From Cellulomonas sp. SG140 (GTDB lineage Bacteria > Actinomycetota > Actinomycetes > Actinomycetales > Cellulomonadaceae), in the NCBI RefSeq assembly GCF_025770785.1, contig NZ_JANZLA010000003.1, forward strand, positions 374,549 to 438,548: a DNA stretch of 64,000 bases. The letters run 5' to 3'. The notes below the pieces were generated by a model that had not been told where the DNA came from, searched no databases, and worked only from the letters and a program-made list of their open reading frames with translations. Both the position numbers and the translations under genes were made by a program. This document shows, one piece after another, positions 36,537-52,320 of this stretch (position 1 is the first letter of the stretch; each line of letters starts with the position of its first letter).

Positions 36537-38647
36537 GCACCGCACCTCACCCCGAACGGGTCGCGCACGCGCACGTGCGGGACGTGACCCTCCCCCGCCA
36601 CCTGGGCACGCTCGCCCTGGTCACGGTCGACAACGGGCTGGACCACACCAAGCCCACCACGCTCGGCCCGGCCGGTGTCGCGGAGCTGACCGAGGCGCTC
36701 CAGGCGGTGCAGGCCCGTGTGCGGGGCGGCGAGCTCGCGGCCGTCGCGGTGACCGGCAAGCCGTGGGTCTTCGCGGCGGGCGCCGACCTCACGCAGGTGA
36801 CCGCCGTCCGCACCAGGGACCAGGCGCTGGCCCTGGGTCGCAACGGCCACGCGGCGTACGAGCTGCTGCACACGATGGGCGTGCCGACCTTCGCGTTCGT
36901 CAACGGCGTCGCCCTCGGCGGGGGCCTCGAGCTGGCCCTGAGCTGCACGTACCGCGCCGTGTCGGCGGACGTGCGGGCGCTCGGGCTGCCCGAGACCGGG
37001 CTGGGGCTGGTGCCGGGCTGGGGCGGCGCATACCTCGTCCCCCGCCTCGTCGGTATCGAACGAGCGCTCGAGGTGGTGCTGACCCGCCCCGCGGCGAACA
37101 AGCCGTACGGCGCCGCGGAGGCCGCCCGCATCGGCCTGGTGGACGTCGTGCTGGATGCGGCCGACTTCCTGGAGCAGTCGGTGCGCTGGGCGGCCGACGT
37201 GCTGGACGGCACGGTGCACGTCGAACGCCGCCCGCTGGACGACGAGGGCGCGTGGGACCGCGCCGTCGCACATGCCCGTGAGGTGCTCGACGCGACGGTC
37301 GCCGGTTCCCGTCCGGCCCCGTACCGCGCGCTGGAGCTGCTGGCTGCCGCACGCGACACGGACCGCGCGGCGGCGTTCGCGGCCGAGGACGACGCCCTCG
37401 CCGATCTGGTGATGACCGACGAGATGCGTGCCAGCGTCTACGCGTTCGGCCTGGTCAGCGGCGCGAAGCATCAGCACGCGCCCGACGCGGCGCTGGCGCG
37501 GCCCGTGACCCGGGTCGGTGTGGTCGGCGCCGGGCTGATGGCCGCGCAGATCGCCACGCTGTTCGCCCGCCGGCTGAAGGTCCCGGTGGTGATGCGCGAT
37601 CTCGACGAGGAGCGCGTGGCCCACGGACTGGCTGCGGTCCGCTCCTCCGTGGAGCGGATGGTCGCCTCGGGACGCATGTCCGCCGACGCCGGCGCGCGCG
37701 TGGTCGGGTCCGTCACCGGCAGCACGGAGCTGTCGGCGCTCGCCGGGTGCGACCTGGTCATCGAGGCGGTCACGGAGCTGCTGCCCGTCAAGCAGCGGGT
37801 GTTCGCCGAGCTCGAGCAGGTGGTCGGCCCGGACACCGTCCTGGCGACCAACACGTCGGCGCTCTCGGTCACGGCGATGGCGTCGGGGCTCGCCCATCCG
37901 GAACGCGTCGTCGGCCTGCACTTCTTCAACCCGGTCGCCGCGATGCCCCTCGTGGAGGTGGTCCGCGCGCAGGAGACGGACGACGCCGCGATCGCCACCG
38001 GCCTCGACGTGGTGGCGCGTCTGGGCAAGACGGCCGTCCCGGTGCTGGACCGCCCGGGCTTCGTGGTGAACCGCCTGCTCGTGCTGCTGCTCGGCGTGGT
38101 GGTCGGCGCCATCGAGGACGGCACACCGGTCGAGGTCGCCGACCACGCGCTCGACCGTCTGGGCCTGCCGATGCCGCCGTTCGAGCTGTTCGACCTGGTC
38201 GGCCCAGCGGTCGGCCTGCACGTCCTCACCTCGCTGCGCGCCGATCTCGGGGAACGCTTCCCGCGCTCCCCCGGCCTCGAGCGGCTGGTCGCGGACGGCA
38301 CGGCCGTGGTGCTGCCGCGCCCCGCCCCGGGTCTGCCGCGGCGCGTCGACCCGGCGATCCAGGCGGTCTTCGACGCCGCACGCGAGCACCCGCGCCGGGA
38401 CATCCCGCTGGACGGCCCCGGGCTGCTCGACGCGGTACTGACGGCGCTGACCGTCGAGGTCGGCCACCTGCTCGACGAGCACGTCGTGCCCTCCGCCGAC
38501 CAGGTGGACCTGTGCATGATCCTCGGCGCCGGCTGGCCGTCGCACCTGGGAGGCCTGACACCGCTGCTGGACCGCACCGGCTACAGCGAACGAGTCCTGG
38601 GACGTCGGTTGCTCCCGCCGGGAACAGCCGACGTGCCGCGGGACTGA
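36533..38647 (+). CDS. fadB: Fatty-acid oxidation complex alpha subunit (enoyl-CoA hydratase / 3-hydroxyacyl-CoA dehydrogenase)
   Basis: A 704-residue bifunctional protein. The crotonase half shows the oxyanion-hole segments FAAGADLTQV and GVALGGGLELAL and the catalytic Glu in GLPETGLGLVPGWGG. The dehydrogenase half starts near residue 320 with VGVVGAGLMAAQIA. The sixth position of the usual GxGxMG is Ala, not Gly. The catalytic His is in GLHFFNPVAAMPLVEV. A C-terminal duplicated helical domain follows. Translation is coupled to fadA (ATGA). Confidence 0.94.
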   Translation: MSTAPHPERVAHAHVRDVTLPRHLGTLALVTVDNGLDHTKPTTLGPAGVAELTEALQAVQARVRGGELAAVAVTGKPWVFAAGADLTQVTAVRTRDQALALGRNGHAAYELLHTMGVPTFAFVNGVALGGGLELALSCTYRAVSADVRALGLPETGLGLVPGWGGAYLVPRLVGIERALEVVLTRPAANKPYGAAEAARIGLVDVVLDAADFLEQSVRWAADVLDGTVHVERRPLDDEGAWDRAVAHAREVLDATVAGSRPAPYRALELLAAARDTDRAAAFAAEDDALADLVMTDEMRASVYAFGLVSGAKHQHAPDAALARPVTRVGVVGAGLMAAQIATLFARRLKVPVVMRDLDEERVAHGLAAVRSSVERMVASGRMSADAGARVVGSVTGSTELSALAGCDLVIEAVTELLPVKQRVFAELEQVVGPDTVLATNTSALSVTAMASGLAHPERVVGLHFFNPVAAMPLVEVVRAQETDDAAIATGLDVVARLGKTAVPVLDRPGFVVNRLLVLLLGVVVGAIEDGTPVEVADHALDRLGLPMPPFELFDLVGPAVGLHVLTSLRADLGERFPRSPGLERLVADGTAVVLPRPAPGLPRRVDPAIQAVFDAAREHPRRDIPLDGPGLLDAVLTALTVEVGHLLDEHVVPSADQVDLCMILGAGWPSHLGGLTPLLDRTGYSERVLGRRLLPPGTADVPRD

Positions 38648-38711
38648 CCCGGGCACCCGCTGCACCGACCGGGCCGCCCCTCGGCGCGGGACGGTGCACC
38701 CCGGGGACGAC

Positions 38712-38756
38712 GACGGGCCCGGTGCGGCGGGAGTGATCCGCCGCACCAGGCCCGTC
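38712..38756. terminator. Strong bidirectional terminator
   Basis: A 19-bp stem with one mismatch (38712-38730 against 38738-38756) and a 7-nt loop, between the convergent fadB and pflB1. It is the strongest hairpin seen in the window. Confidence 0.85.
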
Positions 38757-38773
38757 GGTGCGTCGCTACGACC

Positions 38774-41041
38774 TCACGCGGTCGTGTGGAACGTGCGGGA
38801 CAGCACGTCCAGCTGCTGCTCCTTGGTGAGCTTGACGAAGTTCACCGCGTAGCCGGACACCCGCACGGTCAGGTTCGGGTACTTCTCCGGGTGCTCGATC
38901 GCGTCCTCGAGGGTCTCGCGGGAGAGCACGTTGATGTTGGCGTGGTACAGGCCCTCGCCCATGCCGGCGTCGAGGATGCCGACCAGGTTGCCGACCTGCT
39001 CGTCCTTGTCACGGCCGAGGCCGGACGGGGTGATCGTGTTGGTCAGCGAGATGCCGTCCAGCGCGTCGTTGTAGTCGAGCTTGCCCACCGAGAGCATGGA
39101 CGCGACCATCCCGTGCGTGTCCATCCCGTTCTCGGGGTTGGCGCCCGGCGCGAACGGCGTGCCCTTCTGGTGGCCGGACGGGAACGACCCGGTCGCCTTG
39201 CCGTAGACCACGTTCGACGTGATGGTCAGCACCGACTGCGTCGGCACCGCGTCGCGGTACGTCGGCAGCTTGCGGATCTTGTCCATGACGGTCTTGACCA
39301 CCAGCTGGGCCAGCTCGTCGGCACGGTCGTCGTCGTTGCCGTACACCGGGAAGTCGCCCTCGGTGACGTAGTCGACCACCAGGCCGGTCTCGTCGCGCAC
39401 CGGCGTGACCTTCGCGTACTTGATGGCCGAGAGGCTGTCCGCGACGATCGACAGGCCGGCGATGCCGCAGCCGAGGGTGCGCACGATCTCGTCGTCGTGC
39501 AGCGCCATCTCGATCGACTCGTAGGCGTACTTGTCGTGGCTGTAGTGGATGATGTTCAGCGCCTCGACGTAGGTCGCGGTGACCCAGTCGAGCATCTGGT
39601 CGTACTTCGCCCAGACCTCGTCGAAGTCCAGCGGACCGTCACCCTGCACGGCCTCGTAGCCCGGCACGATCAGCTTGCCGGACATCTCGTCGCGGCCGCC
39701 GTTGATCGCGTAGAGCAGCGACTTGGCCGCGTTGACGCGGGCACCGAAGAACTGCATCTGCTTGCCGATGGTCATCGGGGACACGCAGCACGCGATCGCG
39801 GCGTCGTCACCCCAGTGGCAGCGGATCTGCTCGTCGGACTCGTACTGGATCGCCGAGGTCTCGATCGAGATCGCGGCGCAGAAGTCCTTGTAGCCGTCGG
39901 GCAGCGCCGGGTCCCAGAAGATGGTGATGTTCGGCTCCGGGGCCGGGCCCAGGTTGCGCAGCGTCTGCAGCAGGCGGAACGAGGTCTTGGTGACCAGCGC
40001 GCGCCCGTCCTCGCCGAACCCGCCGTCCGACCAGGTCGCCCAGTACGGGTCGCCGGAGAAGATCTGGTCGTAGTCGATGGTCCGCAGGAAGCGGACGATG
40101 CGGAGCTTGAGGACCAGCGCGTCGATGACCTCCTGCGCGTCCTCCTCGGTGATGATCCCCGCCGCCAGGTCACGCTCGGCGTACACGTCGAAGAAGGAGG
40201 ACAGGCGGCCGATGCTCATGGCGGCGCCGTCCTGGCTCTTCACCGAGGCGAGGTACCCGAAGTACGTCCACTGGACGGCCTCCTGGAACGTCTGCGCCGG
40301 CCGGCCCAGGTCGAACCCGTACTGCTCGCCGAGCCGCTTGAGCTTCTTCAGCGCCTTGATCTGCTCGGAGTGCTCCTCGCGGTACCGCGCCCAGCTCTCG
40401 GAGAACGGCTGGTCGGCGACCGAGTCCTTGTCCTTCTGCTTGGCGGCGATCAGCGCGTCGACGCCGTACAGCGCCACGCGGCGGTAGTCGCCGATGATGC
40501 GGCCGCGGCCGTAGGCGTCCGGCAGGCCGGTGACGATGTGCGAGCTGCGGGCGGCGCGGATGCGCGGGGTGTAGATGTCGAACACCGCGTCGTTGTGGGT
40601 CTTGCGGAACTCGGTGAAGATCCGCTTGATCTCCGGGTCGGGCTCGAGGCCGGCCTCCTTGATGGCCGTCTCGACCATGCGCCAGCCGCCGTTGGGCATC
40701 ATCGCCCGCTTCAGCGGCACGTCCGTCTGCAGGCCGACGATCACGTCGTCGTCCTCGCTGATGTAGCCGGCGGGGAACGCGTCGATGTCGGCCGGCGTGT
40801 GGGTGTCGACGTCGTAGACGCGCTTGGCGCGCTCGACGGAGAGGAACTTCTTCTCCAGCGTGTCCCAGATGCCCAGCGTCTTCGCCGTGGGGCCTGCCAG
40901 GAACGCTGCGTCGCCGGTGTACGGCGTGTAGTTGCGCTGGATGAAGTCCCGGACGTCGATCGTGTCGGTCCAGGGCCCCGGCACGAAGCCGGTCCACTCA
41001 GCGGGTGTTGCGGTCGAGACCGGTGTCGCGGTAGTCGACAT
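38774..41041 (-). CDS. pflB: Formate C-acetyltransferase (pyruvate formate-lyase), copy 1
   Basis: A 755-residue glycyl-radical enzyme making acetyl-CoA and formate from pyruvate in anoxia. The catalytic pair is C418-C419 (IACCVSPM), the same numbers as in E. coli, and the radical glycine is G730 (RVSGYAV). The rest is collinear with PflB throughout. ATG at 41041 follows AAGGAGGAAGG. A minus-strand TAGGGT -10 lies at 41079-41074 and a DosR-like repeat at 41103-41116. It lies downstream of pflA with a 135-bp gap and its own promoter. Confidence 0.96.
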   Translation of the reverse strand: MSTTATPVSTATPAEWTGFVPGPWTDTIDVRDFIQRNYTPYTGDAAFLAGPTAKTLGIWDTLEKKFLSVERAKRVYDVDTHTPADIDAFPAGYISEDDDVIVGLQTDVPLKRAMMPNGGWRMVETAIKEAGLEPDPEIKRIFTEFRKTHNDAVFDIYTPRIRAARSSHIVTGLPDAYGRGRIIGDYRRVALYGVDALIAAKQKDKDSVADQPFSESWARYREEHSEQIKALKKLKRLGEQYGFDLGRPAQTFQEAVQWTYFGYLASVKSQDGAAMSIGRLSSFFDVYAERDLAAGIITEEDAQEVIDALVLKLRIVRFLRTIDYDQIFSGDPYWATWSDGGFGEDGRALVTKTSFRLLQTLRNLGPAPEPNITIFWDPALPDGYKDFCAAISIETSAIQYESDEQIRCHWGDDAAIACCVSPMTIGKQMQFFGARVNAAKSLLYAINGGRDEMSGKLIVPGYEAVQGDGPLDFDEVWAKYDQMLDWVTATYVEALNIIHYSHDKYAYESIEMALHDDEIVRTLGCGIAGLSIVADSLSAIKYAKVTPVRDETGLVVDYVTEGDFPVYGNDDDRADELAQLVVKTVMDKIRKLPTYRDAVPTQSVLTITSNVVYGKATGSFPSGHQKGTPFAPGANPENGMDTHGMVASMLSVGKLDYNDALDGISLTNTITPSGLGRDKDEQVGNLVGILDAGMGEGLYHANINVLSRETLEDAIEHPEKYPNLTVRVSGYAVNFVKLTKEQQLDVLSRTFHTTA

Positions 41042-41073
41042 GGGACGCCTTCCTCCTTGGGGGGTCGTTGACC

Positions 41074-41079
41074 ACCCTA
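41074..41079 (-). promoter_or_regulatory. -10 element for pflB1
   Basis: Minus-strand TAGGGT. Expected start of transcription near 41067 puts the centre of the DosR-like repeat (41103-41116) at about -42, the usual place for an activator that overlaps the -35 region. Confidence 0.5.
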
Positions 41080-41102
41080 GGAGCGAAGTCATGGGACGAC
41101 TC

Positions 41103-41116
41103 GGGTCATAGGTCCT
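41103..41116. promoter_or_regulatory. DosR-like inverted repeat upstream of pflB1
   Basis: GGGTC-ATAG-GTCCT on the plus strand (AGGAC-CTAT-GACCC on the minus) resembles GGGAC-N4-GTCCC with two mismatches. It lies 62-75 bp before the pflB1 ATG, like the better-conserved repeat upstream of pflB2. Confidence 0.5.
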
Positions 41117-41176
41117 GGGATGAGTTGGGGCCCAGGCCAGAGACCTGTGGCCTCCGTCACAGCGCTGTGGCGCCGC

Positions 41177-42094
41177 TCACATCACCGTGAGACCGCGGGC
41201 GCGGAACTGGTCGCGCACCCGCTCGACGAGCTCCGGCGACGGTGCGCGCACGCCGTCGAGCTCGTACCTCATCCCCAGCTCGGCCCACTTGTCGCGGCCC
41301 ATCTGGTGGAAGGGCAGCACCTCGACTCGCTCGACCGTGGAGAGCGCCTGCACGTGGTCGGCGACCTTCTCGACGTTCTCGACGGAGTCCGTCAGGCCCG
41401 GCACCAGGACGAACCGGATCCACATCGGCGTGCCGTGCTCCGCCAGCCGACGACCGAACTCCAGCGTCGGGGCGAGCTCTCGGCCGGTGACCCGCTTGTA
41501 CGTCTCCTCGTCACCGGACTTGATGTCCAGCAGCACCAGGTCGAGGTCGTCGAGCATCTCGTCGGTGCAGGCGCGGCCGAGGTACCCGGACGTGTCGATC
41601 GTGGTGTGGATGCCCATCGACCTGGCGCCGCGCAGCAACCGCCGCACGAAGGCCGGCTGCATCAGCGGCTCACCGCCGGAGATCGTCAGGCCGCCGCCCG
41701 TCGCGGCGAACACCCGTCGGTACCGGCCGATCCTCCGCAGCAGCTCGTCTGCCGTCACGCTGGTGCCGCGGCGCATCTCCCACGTGTCGGGGTTGTGGCA
41801 GTACAGGCACTGCAGCGGGCAGCCGGACAGGAAGACGGTCATCCGGGTACCCGGTCCGTCGACCGCGGTCACCAGCTCCCACGAGTGCACGGAGCCGAGC
41901 TCGCCCGTGCGCACCTGCGCCAGCCGTTCGGCTCGCTCGTGCTCCTGCGTCTCGAGGCCCGAGGTGCCGGCGCCCTGCGCCCGCACGTTCGACCCGCCGA
42001 CGAGAGGCAGCCCGAGCTCGACGACGGGCGCACCCGCCGGCTCGGCGACCAGCGTGCCGGTGCCGCCGGTGTTGGTGCCGACCTCGCCGCTCAT
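41177..42094 (-). CDS. pflA: Pyruvate formate-lyase activating enzyme (radical SAM)
   Basis: A 305-residue radical SAM activase that installs the glycyl radical on PFL. The [4Fe-4S] cysteines are C92-x3-C96-x2-C99 ([13 protein letters not shown]); [12 protein letters not shown] follows. The first ~60 residues form an extra N-terminal tail not needed for the fold, since PflA proteins are usually about 245-260 residues. An internal start near GSVHSWEL is possible but lies outside the clear stop/start overlap. ATG overlaps the pflB2 stop (ATGA). Confidence 0.92.
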   Translation of the reverse strand: MSGEVGTNTGGTGTLVAEPAGAPVVELGLPLVGGSNVRAQGAGTSGLETQEHERAERLAQVRTGELGSVHSWELVTAVDGPGTRMTVFLSGCPLQCLYCHNPDTWEMRRGTSVTADELLRRIGRYRRVFAATGGGLTISGGEPLMQPAFVRRLLRGARSMGIHTTIDTSGYLGRACTDEMLDDLDLVLLDIKSGDEETYKRVTGRELAPTLEFGRRLAEHGTPMWIRFVLVPGLTDSVENVEKVADHVQALSTVERVEVLPFHQMGRDKWAELGMRYELDGVRAPSPELVERVRDQFRARGLTVM

Positions 42095-44358
42095 ACGGCA
42101 CCGTGGAAGGTGCGGGACAGCACGTCGAGCTGCTGCTCGCGCGTCAGCCGGACGAAGTTCACGGCGTACCCCGAGACCCGGACGGTCAGCTGCGGGTAGC
42201 TCTCCGGGTGCTCCATCGCGTCGAGCAGCGTGGTCCGGTCGAGCACGTTGACGTTCATGTGGTAGCCCGTGGACAGCGTGTACGCGTCCAGCAGACCGAC
42301 CAGGTTGGCCACCTGCTCCGCCCGGGTGCGACCCAGACCGGAGGGCAGCACGGAGCTGGTCAGCGAGATGCCGTCCTGCGCCTCCGAGTACGGCAGCTTG
42401 GCGACCGACAGCGCCGAGGCGAGCATGCCGTGCGTGTCCCGGCCGTTCATCGGGTTGGCTCCCGGCGCGAACGGCTCGCCGTAGCGACGACCGTCCGGGG
42501 TGGACCCGGTCGCCTTGCCGTAGACGACGTTCGAGGTGATGGTCAGCACCGACTGCGTGTGCAGCGCGTTGCGGTACGTCGGCTGCTGCCGGAGCTTGGC
42601 CATGAACGTGCGCACCACCCAGGCGGCGATGTCGTCCACCCGGTCGTCGTCGTTGCCGAAGGTGGGGTACTCCCCCTCCACGGCGTACTCGGTGACCAGG
42701 CCGTCGGTGGTGCGCAGCGCGCGCACCGTCGTGTGCTTGATGGCGGACAACGAGTCGGCGACGACGGACAGGCCGGCGATGCCGCACGCGAGGGTGCGCA
42801 GCACCGTGCGGTCGTGCAGCGCCATCTCCAGGCGCTCGTACGCGTACTTGTCGTGCATGTAGTGCACGCAGTTCAGGGCGTCGACGTAGGTCTGGGCCAA
42901 CCAGTCGAGCATCCGGTCGAACTTGGCCACCACGTCGTCGTAGTCGAGCACCTCGCCCTCGACCGGCGCCGTCACCGGGCCGACCTGCCGGCCCGTCATC
43001 TCGTCCCGGCCGCCGTTGATCGCGTACAGCAGAGCCTTGGCGAGGTTCACCCGAGCACCGAAGAACTGCATCTGCTTGCCGACCCGCATCGGGGACACGC
43101 AGCACGCGATCGCCGCGTCGTCGCCCCACGAGGAGCGGATCAGCTCGTCGGACTCGTACTGGATCGCCGAGCTGTCGATCGAGATCTCGGCGCAGAACCG
43201 CTTGAAACCCTCGGGCAGCCGCTCGCTCCAGAGCACCGTCAGGTTCGGCTCCGGGGCCGGACCGAGGTTGCGCAGCGTCTGCAGGTAGCGGAACGACGTC
43301 CGGGTCACCAGCGTGCGCCCGTCCTCGCCCATGCCGCCGATCGTCTCGGTGACCCACGTCGGGTCGCCGGAGAACAGCGCGTCGTACTCCGGCGTCCGCA
43401 GGAACCGCACGATGCGGAGCTTGATGACGAAGTCGTCGACCAGCTCCTGCGCCTGCTCCTCCGTCAGCACCCCCGCCTCGAGGTCGCGCTGCAGGTACAC
43501 GTCGAGGAAGGTCGAGGTGCGGCCCAGCGACATCGCCGCGCCGTTCTGCTCCTTCACGGCGCCGAGGTAGGCGAGGTACAGCCACTGCACCGCCTCGTGC
43601 GCGGTACGCGCCGGCCGGCTGATGTCGAGGCCGTACGACGACGCCATCTGCGCCAGCTCGCCCAGCGCCCGGATCTGCTCCGCGAGCTCCTCGCGGTCGC
43701 GGATCACGTCCTCCGTCGACCGCTCCATGTCCAGGGATGCCTTCTCGAGGCGCTTGCCCTCGATCAGGGCATCCACGCCGTACAGCGCGACGCGCCGGTA
43801 GTCGCCGATGATCCGGCCGCGGCCGTACCCGTCGGGCAGGCCGGTGATCAGGTGGCTGGAGCGCGCCGCCCGCACCGCGGGCGGGTAGACGTCGAACACG
43901 CCGTCGTTGTGGGTCTTGCGGTACCTGGTGAACACGTCGACGATCTCGCGCGGTGCGGCGTAGCCGTACGTGGCCAGCGCCTGCTCCACCATCCGCCAGC
44001 CGCCGTTCGGCATGATCGCGCGCTTGAGCGGCGCGTCGGTCTGCAGGCCGACGATCAGCTCGCGCTCCCTGTCGATCCAGCCCGGCCGGTGCGAGGTGAT
44101 GGTGGACGGCGTGGCGGCGTCGACGTCGTAGACACCCTTCTCGCGCTCGACGGCGAACATGGGGGTCAGCTCGTCCCAGACCGCCAGGGTGCGCGGCGTC
44201 GGACCGGCGAGGAACGCACCGTCGCCGGTGTACGGCGTGTAGTTGCGCTGGACGAAGTCCCGGACGTCGATGCGGTCCGCCCAGGGTCCGGGGACGAAGC
44301 CCTCCCACGCGCGCGGCAGCGCGCTGTCGCGACGGAGGGAGGCGGCGGTCAGAGGCAT
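42091..44358 (-). CDS. pflB2: Formate C-acetyltransferase (pyruvate formate-lyase), copy 2
   Basis: A second 755-residue PFL, similar to copy 1 but clearly diverged (for example in the N-terminal 120 residues). C419-C420 (IACCVSPM) and the radical G730 (RVSGYAV) are both present, so it should be active. ATG at 44358 follows AGGAGCTC. It is followed directly by pflA (ATGA overlap). A well-conserved DosR-like repeat lies 59-72 bp upstream. A role on 2-oxobutyrate, or at a different redox level from copy 1, is possible but not shown. Confidence 0.94.
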   Translation of the reverse strand: MPLTAASLRRDSALPRAWEGFVPGPWADRIDVRDFVQRNYTPYTGDGAFLAGPTPRTLAVWDELTPMFAVEREKGVYDVDAATPSTITSHRPGWIDRERELIVGLQTDAPLKRAIMPNGGWRMVEQALATYGYAAPREIVDVFTRYRKTHNDGVFDVYPPAVRAARSSHLITGLPDGYGRGRIIGDYRRVALYGVDALIEGKRLEKASLDMERSTEDVIRDREELAEQIRALGELAQMASSYGLDISRPARTAHEAVQWLYLAYLGAVKEQNGAAMSLGRTSTFLDVYLQRDLEAGVLTEEQAQELVDDFVIKLRIVRFLRTPEYDALFSGDPTWVTETIGGMGEDGRTLVTRTSFRYLQTLRNLGPAPEPNLTVLWSERLPEGFKRFCAEISIDSSAIQYESDELIRSSWGDDAAIACCVSPMRVGKQMQFFGARVNLAKALLYAINGGRDEMTGRQVGPVTAPVEGEVLDYDDVVAKFDRMLDWLAQTYVDALNCVHYMHDKYAYERLEMALHDRTVLRTLACGIAGLSVVADSLSAIKHTTVRALRTTDGLVTEYAVEGEYPTFGNDDDRVDDIAAWVVRTFMAKLRQQPTYRNALHTQSVLTITSNVVYGKATGSTPDGRRYGEPFAPGANPMNGRDTHGMLASALSVAKLPYSEAQDGISLTSSVLPSGLGRTRAEQVANLVGLLDAYTLSTGYHMNVNVLDRTTLLDAMEHPESYPQLTVRVSGYAVNFVRLTREQQLDVLSRTFHGAV

Positions 44359-44389
44359 CCAGAGCTCCTGGTATCGGGTCTACGACGAC

Positions 44390-44396
44390 GTTATGA
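44390..44396 (-). promoter_or_regulatory. -10-like element for pflB2
   Basis: Minus-strand TCATAAC, placed about 21 bp from the DosR-like repeat, close to the 24 bp seen at pflB1. Confidence 0.4.
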
Positions 44397-44416
44397 CCCA
44401 ATTCATAGGATGTCTC

Positions 44417-44430
44417 GGGACGTTCGTCCC
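44417..44430. promoter_or_regulatory. DosR-like inverted repeat upstream of pflB2
   Basis: GGGAC-GTTC-GTCCC is a full match to the 5-bp arms of the DosR/DevR consensus (TTSGGGACTWWAGTCCCSAA). Flanking bases also fit: on the minus strand the arms are preceded by CTG and followed by GAG. It lies 59-72 bp before the pflB2 ATG. Confidence 0.65.
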
Positions 44431-44454
44431 CAGGTCAAGCAGGGCGGACGCAGG

Positions 44455-48008
<3,554 letters not shown>

Positions 48009-48012
48009 GCCG

Positions 48013-48714
48013 GTGCGCCCTGCGCTGATCCTGACGCACGCGCCGCACGAGGGTCCGGGGCTGATCGGCCCGGCTCTCGACGCGCCCTACCGGGTGCGCA
48101 CCGTGCTGGACGACCCGGCACCGCGGCTGCCTGAGGTCGACGCGCTGTCCGGGCTGGTCGTGATGGGCGGACCGATGGACGCCGACGACGTCGCCGGTCA
48201 TCCGGGTCTGGCCGCCGAGCGTGAGCTGATCGCCGCCGCGGTCCGTGCCGGCGTCCCGGTGCTGGGCGTGTGCCTCGGCATGCAGCTGCTGGGTCTCGCC
48301 CTCGGCGCACCGCTCCGTCGGCGGGCCGGGTCCGAGCTCGGCTTCGGCCCCGTCGAGCTCGTGGCCGACGACCCGGTGCTGTCGGCGCTCGGTGCGGTCG
48401 GCAGCGCGCCCACGGTGCTGCACTGGCACTCCGATGCCGTCGAGCTGCCGGACGGCGCCACCCTGCTGGCGCGGTCCGAGGTGACGCCGGTGCAGGCCTT
48501 CCGGGCCGGTTCGGCGCTGGGCATCCAGTTCCACCTCGAGGTCGGCGCGGACCAGCTCGAGCTGTGGCTGGCGACGCCCGAGATGGTCGGCGAGCTCGAC
48601 GAGGACGAGGTGGCCGCCCTGCGCGCGGCGGCCGCGGCGCACCTGCCCGCCCTGACGGTCGCCGGCACCTCCGTGGTCGACGCCTTCGCCGACCAGGTGC
48701 GCAGCCGCGGGTGA
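48013..48714 (+). CDS. Class-I glutamine amidotransferase-like protein
   Basis: A 233-residue class-I GATase domain protein. The nucleophile is Cys in GVCLGMQLLGLA, and a second catalytic His lies in GIQFHLEVG. Stand-alone members of this type are annotated as GMP synthase-like or gamma-glutamyl hydrolases of unknown partner. It is not full GuaA, as no ATP-pyrophosphatase domain follows. It starts 4 bp after guaB1 and overlaps the Nudix gene (GTGA). A purine-related role is inferred. Confidence 0.82.
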   Translation: MRPALILTHAPHEGPGLIGPALDAPYRVRTVLDDPAPRLPEVDALSGLVVMGGPMDADDVAGHPGLAAERELIAAAVRAGVPVLGVCLGMQLLGLALGAPLRRRAGSELGFGPVELVADDPVLSALGAVGSAPTVLHWHSDAVELPDGATLLARSEVTPVQAFRAGSALGIQFHLEVGADQLELWLATPEMVGELDEDEVAALRAAAAAHLPALTVAGTSVVDAFADQVRSRG

Positions 48715-49373
48715 GCAAGGACGCGCGCGCCGAGCTGTCCGCGCTCGTCGCGGCGGCTCCGCCGTGGCGGCTCGACAGCGTCCGCTCCGTGGCGGTACCC
48801 GGCTCGCGTGCCGCCGCCGTCCTCGTGCTGTTCGGCGTGCTGGACGCGGTCCCGGCGCGTGCGGCCGCGGGCGCGCCGGTCTCCACCGATCTCGACGTGC
48901 TGCTGCAACGCCGTGCGGCGACCCTCGGGCACCATCCCGGCCAGATCGCCTTCCCGGGCGGACGGCTGGAGGCGGGCGAGACGCCTGAGCAGGCCGCGGT
49001 CCGCGAGGCGGTCGAGGAGACGGGTCTCGACCCGGCCGGTGTCGAGGTGCTCGGTTCCCTCCCGGCGCTGCCGCTGCCGGTCAGCCGCCATGTGGTCACG
49101 CCGGTCCCGGCGTGGTGGGCACGTCCGTCCCGGGTGGCGGCCGTCGACCACGGCGAGACGGTGGACGTGTTCCGCATCCCCGTCGCCGACCTGCTGGACC
49201 CGGCGAACCGCGGCACGGTGCGTGTGCGCCGCGCGCCGGCGGTCAGCACGCCGGCCTTCGACGTGGCCGGCGTGGTCGTCTGGGGCTTCACCGCCCTGGT
49301 GCTCTCCGGCATGTTCGACGCTCTCGGCTGGACCCGGCCCTGGGACGCCTCACGCCGCATCGAGCTGCCCTAA
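48711..49373 (+). CDS. Nudix hydrolase, CoA pyrophosphatase-like
   Basis: A 220-residue Nudix protein. The Nudix box is GGRLEAGETPEQAAVREAVEETGL with RE and EE motifs intact, and the surrounding HHPGQIAFPG matches the UPF0035/NudL CoA-pyrophosphatase subgroup. Other substrates cannot be excluded. GTG overlaps the amidotransferase stop. It ends just before a terminator and is convergent with acnA. Confidence 0.85.
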   Translation: MSKDARAELSALVAAAPPWRLDSVRSVAVPGSRAAAVLVLFGVLDAVPARAAAGAPVSTDLDVLLQRRAATLGHHPGQIAFPGGRLEAGETPEQAAVREAVEETGLDPAGVEVLGSLPALPLPVSRHVVTPVPAWWARPSRVAAVDHGETVDVFRIPVADLLDPANRGTVRVRRAPAVSTPAFDVAGVVVWGFTALVLSGMFDALGWTRPWDASRRIELP

Positions 49374-49410
49374 CCTGCGGGACGCGCACCCGGGCAGGCG
49401 CCCCGACGAC

Positions 49411-49456
49411 GAGGCCGCCCCACCTGTCCGGAACCGGACCAGGTCGAGGCGGCCTC
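49411..49456. terminator. Hairpin between the Nudix gene and acnA
   Basis: GAGGCCGCC (49411-49419) pairs with GGCGGCCTC (49448-49456), and the intervening CACCTGTCCGG/CCGGACCAGGT gives a second stem. It should end transcription from both convergent genes. Confidence 0.8.
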
Positions 49457-49467
49457 GTGCTTCGGCG

Positions 49468-52212
<2,745 letters not shown>

Positions 52213-52272
52213 GAGGTGCTCCTTCGCTGGACGGGTCGGCCCCGCGCGGTCAGGAGCCGGGCAGGTCCGATT

Positions 52273-52290
52273 TATCTCGACGTCGAGATA
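52273..52290. promoter_or_regulatory. 18-bp perfect palindrome in the acnA promoter
   Basis: TATCTCGACGTCGAGATA is fully self-complementary. It sits just downstream of a minus-strand -10-like TAAGGT, overlapping the expected start of transcription, so it is best read as a repressor operator. An AcnR-type (TetR-family) repressor is the obvious idea, but none is encoded here. Confidence 0.7.
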
Positions 52291-52320
52291 CCTTACCCTG
52301 CCCGGCTCCCGACCGGCACC

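Noticed and set aside
41177..44401. One continuous minus-strand frame joining pflA to upstream sequence (about 1,070 codons)
   Set aside because: The upstream part is a shadow frame inside pflB2. The real pflA start is the ATG in the ATGA overlap at 42094.
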